Shown: piece by piece, positions 12,963-25,655 of the stretch | Numbering within the stretch: position 1 is the stretch's first letter | How the letters are laid out: the number at the start of each line of letters is the position of its first letter | NCBI RefSeq assembly: GCF_047663525.1 | Contig: NC_092589.1 | Span: 30,749,001 to 30,813,000, forward strand | Reading direction: 5' to 3' | Source: Anas platyrhynchos | Lineage: Eukaryota > Chordata > Aves > Anseriformes > Anatidae | Length of the DNA: 64,000 bases | The notes under the pieces: generated by a model | The model's database searches: none | The model's input: the letters and a program-made list of their open reading frames with translations, nothing else | What the model was told of the DNA's origin: nothing | Program-made: the position numbers and the translations under genes

Positions 12963-15900
12963 ATATCTTGTAATGCTACTTTTCAAAGAGGTATCAGACA
13001 CACACTGTCGTTGCACTGCTATTTTTATGTTGGCATAGGAGAGTTCTGAAATGTGTGGTTTTGTATGTTATCTTGGTAGGTATAGAACCAAAGAAGAAAA
13101 CTATGAACTCTTTACTTCCAGAAAACCTGTAAGTGTTTAATGAAGATCAAGTTTAATGAAGATCAGTACTGATTGATACAGCAAGATTTACAGCTTTTAG
13201 TTACAGATCCATCATGCTTAGTTAGTATCTATCATTCCCCCACCTCCTTTTCTTTGCAAAATAAATGAATACTTTTCATTCTAATACAGTAAAAGATGCT
13301 AAATGTCCTTTATTTACTTATAGTATATACTACTTATAGTATAGTTCTAGAAAATATTAACTCTCGACTAAAGTACAAAAACAACTGGTATCTAAAGCCC
13401 CTTATCAAAAATAGGCATTTGTTGTAGCATAAGTAAGAGGTTAGAATAACACAGTGCAGAAATTCTCTGTTGCTTTTATTTTGCTTTATTCACTATAAGC
13501 AAGAGAACCAGTAAGTGCATGCAATGTTACGGTAATGTTTTTTTCTTCTAATATGGAGGGAATCCATTCACTTTTTTTTTTTTTTACTTTTTTTTTTTTC
13601 TAGTTCAGCAAGCTGAATCTGCTCAGGTGAGCATTTAGAGTTGACAATAAGTTGCAAGAGTTTGTGTTCAACAAATAAAGGAATGCGATTGCCCGTTCTG
13701 GCATTAGCAAGTTTGGGATTGGTATTGACTTTGTAAAACTGAACACAATGTACAAATGTACATTGATAAAGCTTAGGGTTCATCATCTTCTGAATTGTTC
13801 AATGCTTTTTATTGGAGGCATTTATGTTTATCACAAATTTGACCACAAGTTGGATACACTCAGGATTTCCATATTACAGTCATTTCCTGCCTCCCAATAA
13901 ACTTCAAGAGGCTCAGACAGGAACTTTTAATAAATTAACACAGACCAGATGCAGCATGAGATAATTTCTGCATTTCATTCAGATGAGTTGAAGAGATATG
14001 TGGAATGTTTACATCAGTATGATTTAATTGTTCTGATGGAGTACCCCACATTGGTGAAGTAACCCGCATACTCTGATATGTTTCGTGTTTTTTTTCTTAT
14101 TTTTTTTAAGTATTACAGATAAGTTGTTCTAAATTGTTTGGAGCTGAATTTAAGATAGAATTTCAGTAGTTCATAAAATCCAAGATGAGCATGAATAAAG
14201 GAAAAATGCTGTAAAAGAGCCAAGAATGTCAGGTGGACTATTAGCTAATGCTCAGCATGGCTGATGGGTCATAAAGTGTTATTTCTCCATCCTTACTAAT
14301 ACTTCTTAATTGTGTTGAAGGGCAACTGAAGGATGTTAATACTTTTCTGATACTGTTTTCCCTACTGAAAGCAGTTTCTGAGTTTCTTTCAGGAAAATTA
14401 TAGACTGAAGAGAGAAATAGTCCATGGCAATGAAATTGTCAGGGTATCTGGTACAAGTTTTTTGTTAAATCTAGTTCTGTTTGTGACAGTGATGTAATAC
14501 TCAGATATTTAACACCCAGGTCTTACCTGTGCTACAATAGTGGTTGTGGAAAAGAAGTCCATGGGCCATGGTTAGCTAATCTGTAGGTGTCCCACAGAAC
14601 TATGTTAAAATGTTAACATTAATCACATTAAGTCATTAACATTTTTAATAAAATGAAGGTTTATTTAACCTCCTAATTATTTGCACCAACTTTGCAGCAT
14701 TTTCCTGTTTTAAAATTGATATTATGAGGTAGAGTCCCTCACAAAAAAGAATTGGTTGTTGATAGTGCTACAGTGCAAAAAAGCCTTAAGAATTACTGTG
14801 CTAGACAAGGTTGGCATCTTTAGCACTCCAGACCCTCCAAAATGCTGTCACTCTACCTTTTAAGAACAAGAACTGATTATACAGTAAGGACATACATAAT
14901 TTAATTTGAACAGTGTGCTTAATGTAATTGATCCCTGCTTGTTGATTTTTTAATTATTTATTCCAATTAAAAAAATCTGTAAGTATTTTTGTTAAATTCA
15001 TTAATCTTTTTATCATGATAAAAACTGGATTAAGAACGTTATAAAGCAATACCTGTACATGTTCTCATAATTGATACCTTTGTACACACAGCAAGTGTTT
15101 TCAGCTCTTTAGTTAGGTATATCTAGATTATGAAAGAACTTCATTTACTAAGTGGGAATTTCCTGATGCATGCACTACAGAAGATAAAAAGAAAGAATTT
15201 AAAAAATGAGAAACATCACCACAATAAGCAAGACTTTGAATTCAGTGAGAGAATAATTAAGAGAATACAGTATACTTTTGAAATTTCATTGGTACATTAC
15301 AGAGGTGGGTTTTTTACATGCTTTTTACATTTTACATGTTTTTTACATTTCTTTTTTACAAAGAAGGTAGCAGCTGACAGGGCTGGATATGTACAGGAAA
15401 ATAAAATAACTGGTTTTTGTTCTTTGAAAAGATTTAAAGCTAGATCCTTTGCTTGGAAATAAGTTTTGTGAATTATGATTTGCAAAGACAAACATTTTAT
15501 GTAATAATACTAAAGAAAATAAGTGAAGAAGTTTTAGGCGAGTTCTTCAAATCTGCATGCTCCATTTTTCCCTGAGAGAATGGCAAATAAATCGCTGTCA
15601 TTGCAGAGCAGAAGTAGAAATCGACTTTTTGTACAGATGATGTTTTGGGACAAGATGGATGAGAATAAACTGGTTAATGGGATGAAATGTGACCTTATAG
15701 ACAGGCAATCAGGATGTACAGGCTGCTGGAATGTCCCATACCATACCTCATGCTTAGAGAGCTCAAGGATAGGGAAGTGTGCCCCGGCAGTTGGCTCTGA
15801 TTAGGGGGCTTGTTTATTCAGCTGTTGAAAGAGGGCAGTCTTGTAGTTCTTAATTTCCTCAGTGTCACTCTGATACTGTACAGTAACTAGGTTGTCTCAC

Positions 15901-16989
15901 ATACAAGAAAGGAAAGGCTTAGCCAAAAGCTTAATAAATATTTCATATGCTTTTAGGCTCAAGTTTCTCTCACGTTCTCTTTTTTTTTTTTTTTTTTAAT
16001 TTTGTACAAAGAACTTCTAAGTAATGTCCTACAAATATAATTTTTTGATCTTAGAGATCTAGATTGTCTGTCATCCAAATACTGAACTGCTAGACTGTAT
16101 TGTCTATTTAATAGAAACATGGGGTTTGTTTCTTGCACAGACTTTTGAAGAGGACTCTTAAATCCTAAATTCTCATGATTTAATCTAGTTAGATTCTCAG
16201 ACACTTGTATCTGTTTTTAAGTACCGTGTTATGTATAGTGTTTATTTTTATTTAAAAAAAAATATCAGTTCACCAAAAACACTGAACCATCAGTTTTCTT
16301 GGACTTATAGAAAAAAAAAAAAAAAAAAGACTGAAGTAAGCTGTGAAAATAAATTGTGAAAAAAAATGTGTTCTGATCATTATGTACTTGGTGATGGTTT
16401 GGATGCGGATGTCTCTTATTGCATCCATAGTCTCTTGTGAAATGGAGCTCCAGAACTGAACATGCTGTTTATAAAATAACCTCTCTTCCAAGTAAGAACA
16501 GAGTTTAACTAGTATTGTGATGGTTCATTGGCTTGCAAGCTTAGTCAATGAATTCTGAGATTTCTGATAGCCCCTTTTATTTTGTTAAAATGCTAAATAT
16601 TTTACACTCATGCCCCTAACATCCAGTTCCTCTGCTTGCTCTAGAGGCCTACCTGCATGTTGTATCTTCTCTGGTGAGGCAGCTGCTTATCAAATAGTAG
16701 CAAAAAACCTCAGTTTTCTCACAATAGTTCTTGTAATGACCACTGAGTCTTTTTATACCAAATTCTGTCATATGATTACATCTTAAAAAAAAAGTGCAAT
16801 TTTAACAGATTTTAATCTTTAATTAAATGAGAGATAAGAAACCATCGTACAGGCATTATTCAATTTCTTACTGAGATCACTAGAATTCTTGATTCTTAAA
16901 TGGATTTGTAGTAATAGTATTTCCTGCCTGTTAAACGGGAATGACACGGATCATGTGGATATTGTCACAGATTGCCTTCATGTTTACCA

Positions 16990-16990
16990 A

Positions 16991-17086
<96 letters not shown>
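16990..17086 (+). repeat. (TAA)n microsatellite
   Basis: A nearly uninterrupted trinucleotide array of about 95 bp, roughly 32 units of AAT/TAA, starting after TTTACCAA and ending in AATAAATATATA. The long poly-Asn and poly-Ile frames across it are artefacts of the repeat. An array this long and pure is probably length-polymorphic. Confidence 0.98.
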
Positions 17087-17088
<2 letters not shown>

Positions 17089-17162
17089 TATATTTTAAAA
17101 AAGCAGCTTTGCAATTAATTGGGATTTTTTTTCAGTATTTAGTAAAGAATGTAATTGGTGTT

Positions 17163-17309
17163 TTGGGTGACCATCCATATCTGGAGGTCTTCAAGGAACG
17201 TGCAGATGTAGAACTTCATAGCATGGTCTAGTGGTGGACTTGTTAGTACTGGGTTAAAGGTTGGACTAGATCATCTTAGAGGTCTTTTCCAATCTGAATG
17301 ATTCTATTA
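17163..17309 (+). mobile_element. CR1 LINE 3' fragment (diverged)
   Basis: It shows the CR1 segment CTGGAGGTCTTCAAGGAACG, then GTGGTGGACTTGTTAGTA and GGTTGGACTAGATCATCTTA, and ends GAATGATTCTATTA. It is more diverged and shorter than the other CR1 copies here. Plus orientation. Confidence 0.85.
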
Positions 17310-19020
17310 AATCACTCTTAATTTTATTTTTCTCCTAGCAGATGGGATTGCTGCAAATTATTTCATGAATGTCAAAATTAATTGTTGTCTACTCACTTGT
17401 GTTCTCTCTCTCACTCCCCTTATGCAGTGCAAAACCTTAGTTCCCTCTCATGTATGTTTCGCCTCACCTTTTCTGTCTCAATAAACCTTACCTGTGGGTT
17501 TGAGCTCTCTTTAGCCTTTAATGTTTCCATTTCCTCACAGTATTTCTTGAGCCATTACAGAATAGCTTTCAGCTGCTCAAGTTTTCAAACACTGTTTGAA
17601 CAAGAGGTAGCAAATGCTGTGACCTAACCTACATATGTGACAATAGTGTTTAGGACTGTGAGTTTCCAAGCATGCTTGTACATTTATAAATAGTCTCACT
17701 GAATTCAATTGGGCTGTTCATAAATCAAAACTTTTGTAAGTAACAGAGCACTGTATAGATGCATATATCACTATAAGTGAAACATAAACCCATAGCACTA
17801 GGAAAATGGTATATCAAGCAAAGCATGCTGCTGTCTTCAAGACTTTGAGGATAAAGGGCAGTATTTGCCTGCTTCTTATCATTCTAATTGTTTCACATGG
17901 TGCATAATGACAGCTTCACAAATAAATATTTTTTTTCTATAAAAAGTTTTTTTCTATGGGAATATTTTTGGAAATATATTAATATTTACTAGCAGGGATA
18001 ATATTTTTAATGAACTGTTTGAAGAAATGAAAAATATGTTAGTTTGGAAGTTGTGAATTTTGGATCATGGTGGATAGTGTGGAAATATATGTCTGTGTTC
18101 ACACGTGCAATTAATTGAAAACTATTTTTTCTACATTGAATTAAAACTCACGGAAGGGGAAAAGAGAAGCTTTTGCACTTAGTGCAGGTTTGAAAATGAA
18201 GGATGTGTGGATTCAGATGTGGCTCTGCTCAAAAATGCAGCCAGCCGTTGCCTGGGGTCAATCAGCATTTCAAGACAGAATTGCAGAAGGCAGCTAATGA
18301 GCAACAGACTACGAAGAAAAGGGGGGGTTATTCACCTTGATATACAGACTTGGGAGGATGTGTGTCCAACAGGTCTGAAGGTTATAGAAGATGAAAGCAG
18401 AGAGATTTTGGTTGCAGGGGCAGTGTTTGGTTTCCTTTGTTTCTATAGGAGGAAAAAAAAAAAACAAAAAACAAAAAACAAAAAATATATAATGCTAGTC
18501 AGGAGTATTTTAAATGGCATATATTTGCTTATGAAATAAGTATAAAAGTCCTGTTCCTGTAAACATAGTAGAAATAAACAGCAATAGCTTTATTTTCAGT
18601 TCTTGAACCCCTCTGGTAACTCCTGTGTAATGCAAAGCATCATTTGCTTTCTGTCAAAGCCAAAAAGGAGCACTTGATTGCTATTTTTGTTTTCCTTTGC
18701 TAGAAGCAATGCACCGAGTACAGTTTCTAAATGTAAACAAAATGTGATTGACAAAAAGTCAAAGACAGCAATAGCAGTAATCTCTCTTATCCTCTCTTTT
18801 ATCCTGAAAGAACTGTTCATGGCACTTTTTTCTTCTTATACGTATATCAGTCACACTAGTTAGAGCTACTTGTGCCTCTCATCTGGATTATTTTTTCTGT
18901 AAATGTGAAGATAATTGGTAGATTGATAACATTTTACTCAAGTAATTAATAAGGCATTATAATAATTAATAAATAATCAATGTTTCCATATTATGAACTC
19001 TGATCCTTGTCTACAGTGTT

Positions 19021-19047
19021 TTTGTGTTTGTTTGTTTGTTTGTTTTT
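19021..19047 (+). repeat. (TTTG)n short tandem repeat
   Basis: A short run of GTTT units followed by a T tract. No functional significance is seen. Confidence 0.8.
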
Positions 19048-19133
19048 CTTAAACTGATGAAAGAATTCTTGATCTCGTTTGAAGGCAACGAATGTCTCAG
19101 CATTGCCTTCATGGGAAGTAACATTTCGTCCAG

Positions 19134-19256
19134 GATGTTTAGTGGGGTTTGATCTCATGCAGTCCTAATTCTATTGTATTTCTGACGTCAAAGATACAGC
19201 AGTTCCCTTGCCTCTCCTCAAGTCGCAGCCCTTGGACCTTACCCATTCCTGATGCA
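19134..19256 (+). pseudogene. CATSPERE: CATSPERE exon relic (tentative, mid-ectodomain)
   Basis: An acceptor-like TTTCGTCCAG precedes it and the donor-like GCA|GTAAGA follows it. The phase-0 frame ending at the donor reads SPNSIVFLTSKI, then ends TLPIPDA. The human protein, as I recall it, has SRDGIVFLINGV followed about 12 residues later by VNLPDG, giving a nearly ungapped alignment. The frame contains an in-frame TAG at 19140-19142. The match is short, so this is tentative. It rests mainly on the IVFL core, the PDA/PDG end and the good donor. Confidence 0.38.
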
Positions 19257-21109
19257 GTAAGAAGGAGTTCAGAAGACTCAGAGGCCCTGTTTCTAAGGCA
19301 AGCAGCACTTTGCTCCCTGTCATGTCATTACAAAGACACATCTCCTGTATTGGAAAGGGGAGTGGTTCAGCGCACAACACAGGGCCTCCACAATGCACTC
19401 TGATACAGCAGGTATCCTTCCGTGCGATCTGCTTAATCTGAGAACTTTAAATAGGATGAACTTCAGCAGAAGACAAGCTTTCTCTGAACAGTATGTATAT
19501 TTGGTAAGAGAGAAGTTACATTATATAAAAGTCTATGAAAGATGCTTAGAGTGTGTTTTGAAATGAGAACCATCAGCAAATACGGATGTCTCTCTTGAAA
19601 TAGTAAAGTATTTATGCAGTGGAACAACCAAGGCCAGTATGCTAAACGCGATACAACCTTTTAGACACTATGTACATACCTCATACAAGCAGATTGATTT
19701 TAAACTTTCTAAAGTAATTTTATCCAGTAGAAGGCTTTCAAATGATACTTAAAGTATTGTATACTTTATTGTTTTTGCAGAATCTACTCTTCCTAATGAT
19801 AAATTTAAGTTTGCACAAGGTAAATTTAATTTAAGCACAAGGGAAATTGAAGTTTGAATGAGTTCTTTGCCTTATATCTTAATCTAGGTCTTTATTTGTT
19901 TTCATTTTTATCAAATGCAATTTTTACACAAATTCAAGCTGATTAGTAGCAGATTTTGGCTAATTTATTATTCATTTCTTTGAATTTGAGTGCTTGCTTG
20001 AGATTTTTTTAGTGTGTGTCATACAATGAATATGATTAAGCATTCCACTGGTACAGCAAACTAATATCTAGTTACTAAAATTACTTATTTCACAACATCT
20101 GCCAAATTTAATATAAAGAGATTACAAGAGAAATTATTTCCTACCTCTCCCGCTTTTTGTTTGACTGTGAAAGAGACTGTGATCATATGAGGAAATACAG
20201 AAACTTTTTTTTTTAAAAAAAAAAGTGTCCTTGCTAACAAATTGAATACAGGTAGCTGCAGCATAAGTGATGTGCAGCCTGCTAGAAATGATCGAACTTC
20301 ACAGCTGTGGAAGCAAGCCTATATTCTGTCCAAGTTCTGCTCATCCAGCTCTGAGAAAGCAGCTGTGTGATTACTCAGCTTGCCCTATTCTAAGGACAGA
20401 TTGCAAGACTTGGCATTTTGATTTGAGTAGATGAATAACAAACTGTGGGATGTAAACTTGCAGCATGCCAGCTGTTTTATGACAACCAGTCATAAAACTT
20501 CCAGTGCTTGTGCACAGATCATTCTGTGGCTCCTCCAAATACAAAGTATGGCTGACTGTGGCCATGTCAGGGCTTCTTCTTTCTACTTCAGGATAACTTT
20601 GTGCTTCAGTAATAGTTTTGCCCTTTTTCCATTTCTTTAAGGACAGCCTGTTATGTTAAGCAGGTTTATCTGCCCTTTGTTTCATTCACCATGGTACTTA
20701 AATATAAGTGCCTTTCAGACCTGAAAATCTGGCTGCATGTCATTTTTTTACTCGGTATGTATAGAAGCCCAGGGAGTAGAAAGCATGGCTGGACTCAAAA
20801 ATCACCTAAAAATTTTTCCTATAAAGAATAGTCTGTAAGTTATAGGTATCGGTTCAAAGTTCAATGTCCCCCCCATTCAGGCATGCCATTCCTGGAACTT
20901 CAGAACCAGCATGAGCTATTGTGTCAAACACCTCATCTTCATTTAGGAAAAAAGTACCTTGGCCAGGTACTGTTACTCATCCTTCTCTAGGCTTCTCTGT
21001 CAGGGGTTTGCACATTTTTACTTCATCTGCTGATATTTCAGGCACAAAAAGAAGAAAGGTAGCTCAGGTAGAATGTCATTCAGGCTCAACTAAATTATCT
21101 CTGCTAGTT

Positions 21110-21678
21110 TGTTGTCCTGGTTTCAGCTGGGATAGAGTTGATTTTCTTCCTAGTAGCAGGTATGGTGCTGTGTTGTGGATTTAGGATGAAAATAGTGTTG
21201 ATAACACCCATGGTATAGTTGTTACTGAGCAGAGCTCACACTGAGCCAAAGACTTTTCAGCTTCTCGAGCTGCCCTGCCAGCATGGAGGCTTGGGGTGCA
21301 CAAGAAGCTGGGAGGGGACAGAACCAGGAGAGCTGACCCCAACTGGCCAAAGGGATGTCCCACACCATGTGGCACCACGTGGAACAATTAATGTGGGGGA
21401 TTTGGGCTGGGAGTGGGGCTGCTGCTGCTCGGGGACTGGCTGAGTACCAGTTGGTTGGTGGCGAGCAATTGCATTGTACACCACTTGTTTTTATTGTCAT
21501 TACTATTTATTTATTTGTTTGTTTGACTTTTTTCCCTCTTTATTAATAAACTTTCCATAACTCAACCTGTGAGTTCTCACACTTTTATTTTTTTTATTCT
21601 CTCCCCCATCCCACTGCACGGGGAGAGCAAGCAAATGGCTGAGTGGCACTTGGTTGCCTGCCAGGTTAAACGCCAACA
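21110..21678 (+). mobile_element. solo LTR of an endogenous retrovirus
   Basis: The element is 569 bp and begins TGTTGTCCTGGTTTCAGC and ends TAAACGCCAACA, so its ends form the TGTTG/CAACA inverted repeat expected of an LTR. The polyadenylation signal AATAAA is at 21545-21550, followed by an R/U5-like GTGAGTTCTCACACTTTTATTT and a GGGGAGAGCAAGCAAATGGC tail. The opening TCCTGGTTTCAGCTGGGATAG is familiar to me from a family of LTRs widespread in bird genomes. There is no internal retroviral region. Target-site duplication is not clear: the flanks CTAGTT and CTTCTT match at four of six bases, suggesting an old insertion. Confidence 0.85.
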
Positions 21679-23854
21679 CTTCTTCAGGACTGAGTCCAGG
21701 TATTTGTGGTAAGCATCCTAGACATTTTCTTTCACCTGACTGCTGAAGAGTTCAGCATTTTCTGTTAGGCTTCCAGGAAGAATCAATATTTAACTATACC
21801 CTTGTTGAGCTGTAGTAGGACAATGGCAATTATAACAGCAATATGTTTCTAAACATGTGTGATAAAATAATACCCAAAGTATTAATCCTTCTCTTAGTCA
21901 TGCTATGAGTAGTGGTTTGCATGTTCTGTATAGAAAATAGAATAGCAAGAAAGTGGTTGCAAGGTGAAGGAAAAATGAAAGGGGCACCAGTGCCTCCTTG
22001 TGCTACAGCATCCACCATCAGGTGACATCTGTAGCAGTTTCTTACAAACATTATATAGGATTCCAAAGAATGACTGAGGAGCTTTCTTTTCACAAGCAGC
22101 TACGTCAATTTTCTTGGAAATAAATAAAGAGGTCATGGTAAAACCACAATATGTGTGGATATCCACAAAAGGGCAATTCATGTATCCACACAAATGACAT
22201 TTGAAGAGCTTCCTGGGGCAGTGCTATCCCCTCCAATTCCTGTCCTTTCTGCACTGGAGCCCCTGATGAAACTCTTCTGCACTGTTTCTTCCCCTATTTT
22301 GGACCAACAAGTCTAATATGAGGACTCTCGTACTGTCAGTTGCTCTACTTTTCTTACTGCTTACTGCATTTTAGGGAAATTACTTCTTTTTCTTTCCGCG
22401 AGTATGCAGTATTCACCATACTTTGCAATTTGTTGTGAAAACACAGCAGGTCAGCAGTGAGAGAAATTCAGAGCTTTTATTTGATTGTGAGTTCATAAGA
22501 AAATACATAAAACCAGTAAATAACAGTAATGTGAATGTGCTAGGAGTTACATTTAGCAAACGTATTTGTCACCGGTTTTATCATGCAAATGTATGATACT
22601 GCAAGAAACGAGTAGGACTTTTAACGGGGGTGTTAAAGACTTGTTCCATAGCTTTGGTTTGCTCCCCTACACCTTTATCAATTGTATGTGTCTATTTCAT
22701 CGCTAGATGGCAACATAGCAACACTCCATAAAAAAGTTCCTGTAATCAGAGATGTTTTTTTCCATCATAATTGTCACAGCAGAGCTAAAATAATTCCCTG
22801 CCCCACCCCGTGAAATGGGAATCCATGCATTCTGGCAACTTCAGTAATTGTTTCTTAATTATGTGTGTTCTGGTATTACTTTTTTTTTTTTTTTATCTTA
22901 CTAACTGCTGGTTTGTTACACAACACAAGTACAGAATAAGCAATTATAAGAAAATAACATGGTTTTATGAATTAAATCCAAATAAGGAACAGAGTCTATT
23001 GATTCACCTGAATCTTCTCACACACACATGGTTATTTTGCACAAATGTCTTTTATTGAAGCCAGTGGCATTTGCATTTGTACCAAGAACAAAATTTGCAT
23101 TATTTTTGCCTTTTGAAATATTTCATTTATTGTGGTAAGTCTGGAAGTTGATAAATCTGTTGACAGAACAAACTAAAATGAGTATGGGGTGTAACAACGT
23201 GTTTCCAGTAATCCAGCATCCCCCTTGAGACCACCGAGCCCGCAGACTAATTAAAATTCTAGGCAGCCTGGACAGGGTGATTATCACGGTCTGAAATTTC
23301 AAACTCAGAGAGAAAAAGAAACAAAACCTGTCCTAACTGAGCTGCTGGCATTTTTTACTTTAGGGGCCTTGGACAGATTCCTAGTTTCAGTAAGTATTTA
23401 CTAAACACTCAGCAAGAGGCTCTTAGGCTTCTTAAGTCTCCACTGAAAGCAGCAGCTTCCTAGGAAACTCACACAGTTCATAGGAATAGGAAAAGGTCCT
23501 GTCCTGTATCACATTTTCTCCAGAAACCAAGCTACAAAGCTTATACTGTGCTTTATATGAATTGAATTTTTCAGTTTTTAAGTTTCTGTCAGCCCTGCTG
23601 TACCCTGCTGTAGTGAAATAGACCTGCTTGGGCCTTGGTCTACAAACAAGTAACCTTCTGTGACACTGGCCTTTTGCACCCCATCAGATCTGTTCTTATC
23701 CTACATATTTTGTGAACTAGGGGTATTCTAGCTGTATTATTGTGTTCATGGCCTAGTGATATTACTGTGGTAGCTACCTAAAGTTAGGGAAATAATTTTG
23801 GGAAGCTGTGCAGCTGCTGTTCATCGGAACATAACAAAGCATCATTTCTCTGTC

Positions 23855-23960
23855 TTAATTAACTTGCATTATTCTGTTACCTCCAAGTGTCAAATTCTCT
23901 CCAGACTGGATACTACATACTATAGCTACTACAGCCATATTCATGCCATTGTATATTTTA
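23855..23960 (+). pseudogene. CATSPERE: possible CATSPERE exon relic (weak)
   Basis: One frame reads SVLINLHYSV, then ILSRLDTTYYSYYSHIH. The remembered human segment reads SVTMPHFTF, then LLLWNKHSIYYCYHNFT. The SV start, the aligned hydrophobic pair and the YY-x-Y motif fall at equal spacing, and the order is right (upstream of the 24512 relic). Splice sites are not clear and the frame then diverges. This may be chance similarity in a tyrosine-rich AT-rich stretch. Confidence 0.32.
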
Positions 23961-24511
23961 ATAAAGGGGCAGTGTGCTATCTCCCTATCATTAGTAGGAC
24001 CATACAGATTGTTGGTCTCTGCAGGGAACCCATTAATTACTGGATTAATAGAATTCATCAATAATTCCATGGAATGCACTGATAATTGGCAAGTGAAGCA
24101 TATAAACATAAGGATACAGAATTCGATAATATGCTTTGTTGTCTTTATCTGGTTCTGTAGTTAGCTGCCTACCAAGCATACTAATACTTTCTGCTTTCAG
24201 TGCTCAGAATGACTGCATCAGGAATGCATACATACACACACCGAGAGGATGAGAAAGTAAGAATTCTTCCCAAAGACTTAGAAATTCTCAACGTTCAAGA
24301 CTATTTCTGTTGTCATGCATGTTTTCATGCATAATTCTGCAAGACTTACAATAAGATTATTCCTACAAGTAGGTTCTCTCTTTAAGCCACGTTTTCTCTT
24401 ATGACTTATTCACACAACTCTCCTGAATTCATCAGTGGCCCCAATTATCGTCTGCAACATGGTTTTGTGTTAGCTCTTGTTAACCTCTTGTCTTTTACAC
24501 ATTCCAAGTAG

Positions 24512-24624
24512 CTCAGTGGAGGTTATGGAGGAGAAGGTGTTCTCGGTAATGGTGAAAGCTGTATTATTCCATGGAGCTATAATGTTACAACCATTCATTT
24601 TTAAGTCCAAATGCTCTCTTCTCA
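24512..24624 (+). pseudogene. CATSPERE: CATSPERE exon relic with in-frame stop
   Basis: The acceptor is TTCCAAGTAG (24510-24511) and the donor CTCA|GTGAGA (GT at 24625). The frame reads IIPWSYNVTTIHF, a TAA at 24602-24604, then VQMLSS. The human counterpart reads LHLWTNYTTRAFIFLSTSG. The exon ends with the two bases CA, and the next recognised exon (25452) begins with A, which rebuilds a Gln codon at the position where human also has Gln. That split-codon agreement supports a true exon-intron structure. The TAA would truncate any product. Confidence 0.6.
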
Positions 24625-25451
24625 GTGAGATCTTACAGACGCGTACAGTTTCCAAACACCACCGAGATACAAAATATATGTGGTTTTTAAGCTTAGAAAT
24701 TAAAGTCCAATAACAGGCAAATTTTTATTTTTTTTTCCTAGTTTTTGATTTCACTGTCTACCTTCTGAAATTAGAAGAAACTTAATAAATAATTTTGTAC
24801 CACCGTTGGTGCAATTCTTCTAAGAGTGTGACACTAATCATTTACCTCAATTTCTTGCAGTCAGTTCAATAAGTTTTCACACTGCTACCCTCCCTTCTCA
24901 CATGAGATGATATATGGTAAGACTGCTAGAATTGAAATGCTACATTGAAATTTATAGTCATTAAAAGGAAATTAAAGAGTTTGCCTTCCTTCTTCAAAAT
25001 GTGCTTCTATCTATACCAAGACTTCCCTTCTGTCCCAATGACATCAGGATTCTTAATAAAAAAGAATTCCAGTTGACAAAGGAAATGATCCTGCAAGATT
25101 CATTGTTTGTTCGTTTGTTTTTTTAATGGGATTGAGATTGAAAGAGCAAAAGATATGTCTGTCAGCCGCTATCAAAAGACACTGCTCTAACTTGGGGATG
25201 TTTTATGAATGAAGTACATTCAGATACTACGTAAAATAGATAAGAACTATAAGAAAAATAAAGGCAGCCATAATCCCTTGTAAATTAGAATTATGCAAAT
25301 GTGCATTTCTGCTTTCCTTCTTACAGACTACTTTGGGAATTTATTGATAAAAATAAAACATAATGTCTTACTTGCCACAGGAACTGGCTTGAGAAGACTA
25401 GTAAAGCCTCCTGTGTGGATAAGTAGGAGGAAAAACATGATCCTTTATTAG

Positions 25452-25655
25452 AATCCATCTGCTAATGTATATATTATTAACGGATGGTTCTAGAATATAC
25501 CACCAAATTTATCCTTGGGACATTGAAATGTTATGGCCTACATTTAGCTCTGAAGACTCTAGCTCAATTGCAGCTTTTCAACACAGCATGGATTTGAATG
25601 CCTTCGAACTCGACATGAGAGATAAAGTGACTTTTTGGTCTCTGACGCCGTGGCT
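25452..25655 (+). pseudogene. CATSPERE: CATSPERE exon relic, open frame intact
   Basis: The acceptor is CCTTTATTAG and the donor GGCT|GTAAGT (GT at 25656). After a split first codon it is open for 67 codons. It reads LLTDGSRIYHQIYPWDIE, compared with human ALDDGTIQIQDYPLHLE. It then reads SSEDSSSIAAFQHSMDL..FELDMRDKVTFWS, compared with human TTKDKCPYMAFHNNVAH..YFLDKGEALTVWT. The spacing of DG, YP, AF, LD and the W residues is conserved. This is one of the least damaged exons. The segment belongs to the extracellular beta-propeller-like part of the protein (family knowledge). Confidence 0.78.

Larger units (their letters stand above)
11651..19133. other. intergenic DNA between ADSS2 promoter and CATSPERE relic
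   Basis: This is AT-rich sequence with two CR1 fragments (12731-12962 and 17163-17309), a TAA microsatellite (16990-17086), and A/T homopolymers. The N-terminal exons of CATSPERE would be expected here, since the gene lies divergent to ADSS2 in human. I found no stretch that aligns convincingly with the N-terminal domains; they are deleted or decayed beyond recognition by eye. Short open frames at 15130-15462, 15580-15804 and 18207-18539 have no recognisable domain. Confidence 0.6.
19257..24511 (+). other. intronic/decayed CATSPERE interval with LTR
   Basis: This interval holds the solo LTR at 21110-21678 and two weak CATSPERE-like stretches. The first is near 20270-20360, where a frame reads TSQLWKQAYIL, compared with human TFAVWTENEIYL. 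The second is near 23855-23960. Otherwise it is unremarkable AT-rich sequence. No independent gene is recognised. Confidence 0.45.

Noticed and set aside
15130..15462. 110-codon plus-strand frame
   Set aside because: Low-complexity Lys/Phe-rich sequence over tandem TTTTTACAT repeats (15301-15352), with no homology to CATSPERE or anything else recognised.
16941..17231. Poly-Asn and poly-Ile frames
   Set aside because: Translation of the TAA microsatellite and the adjoining CR1 fragment.
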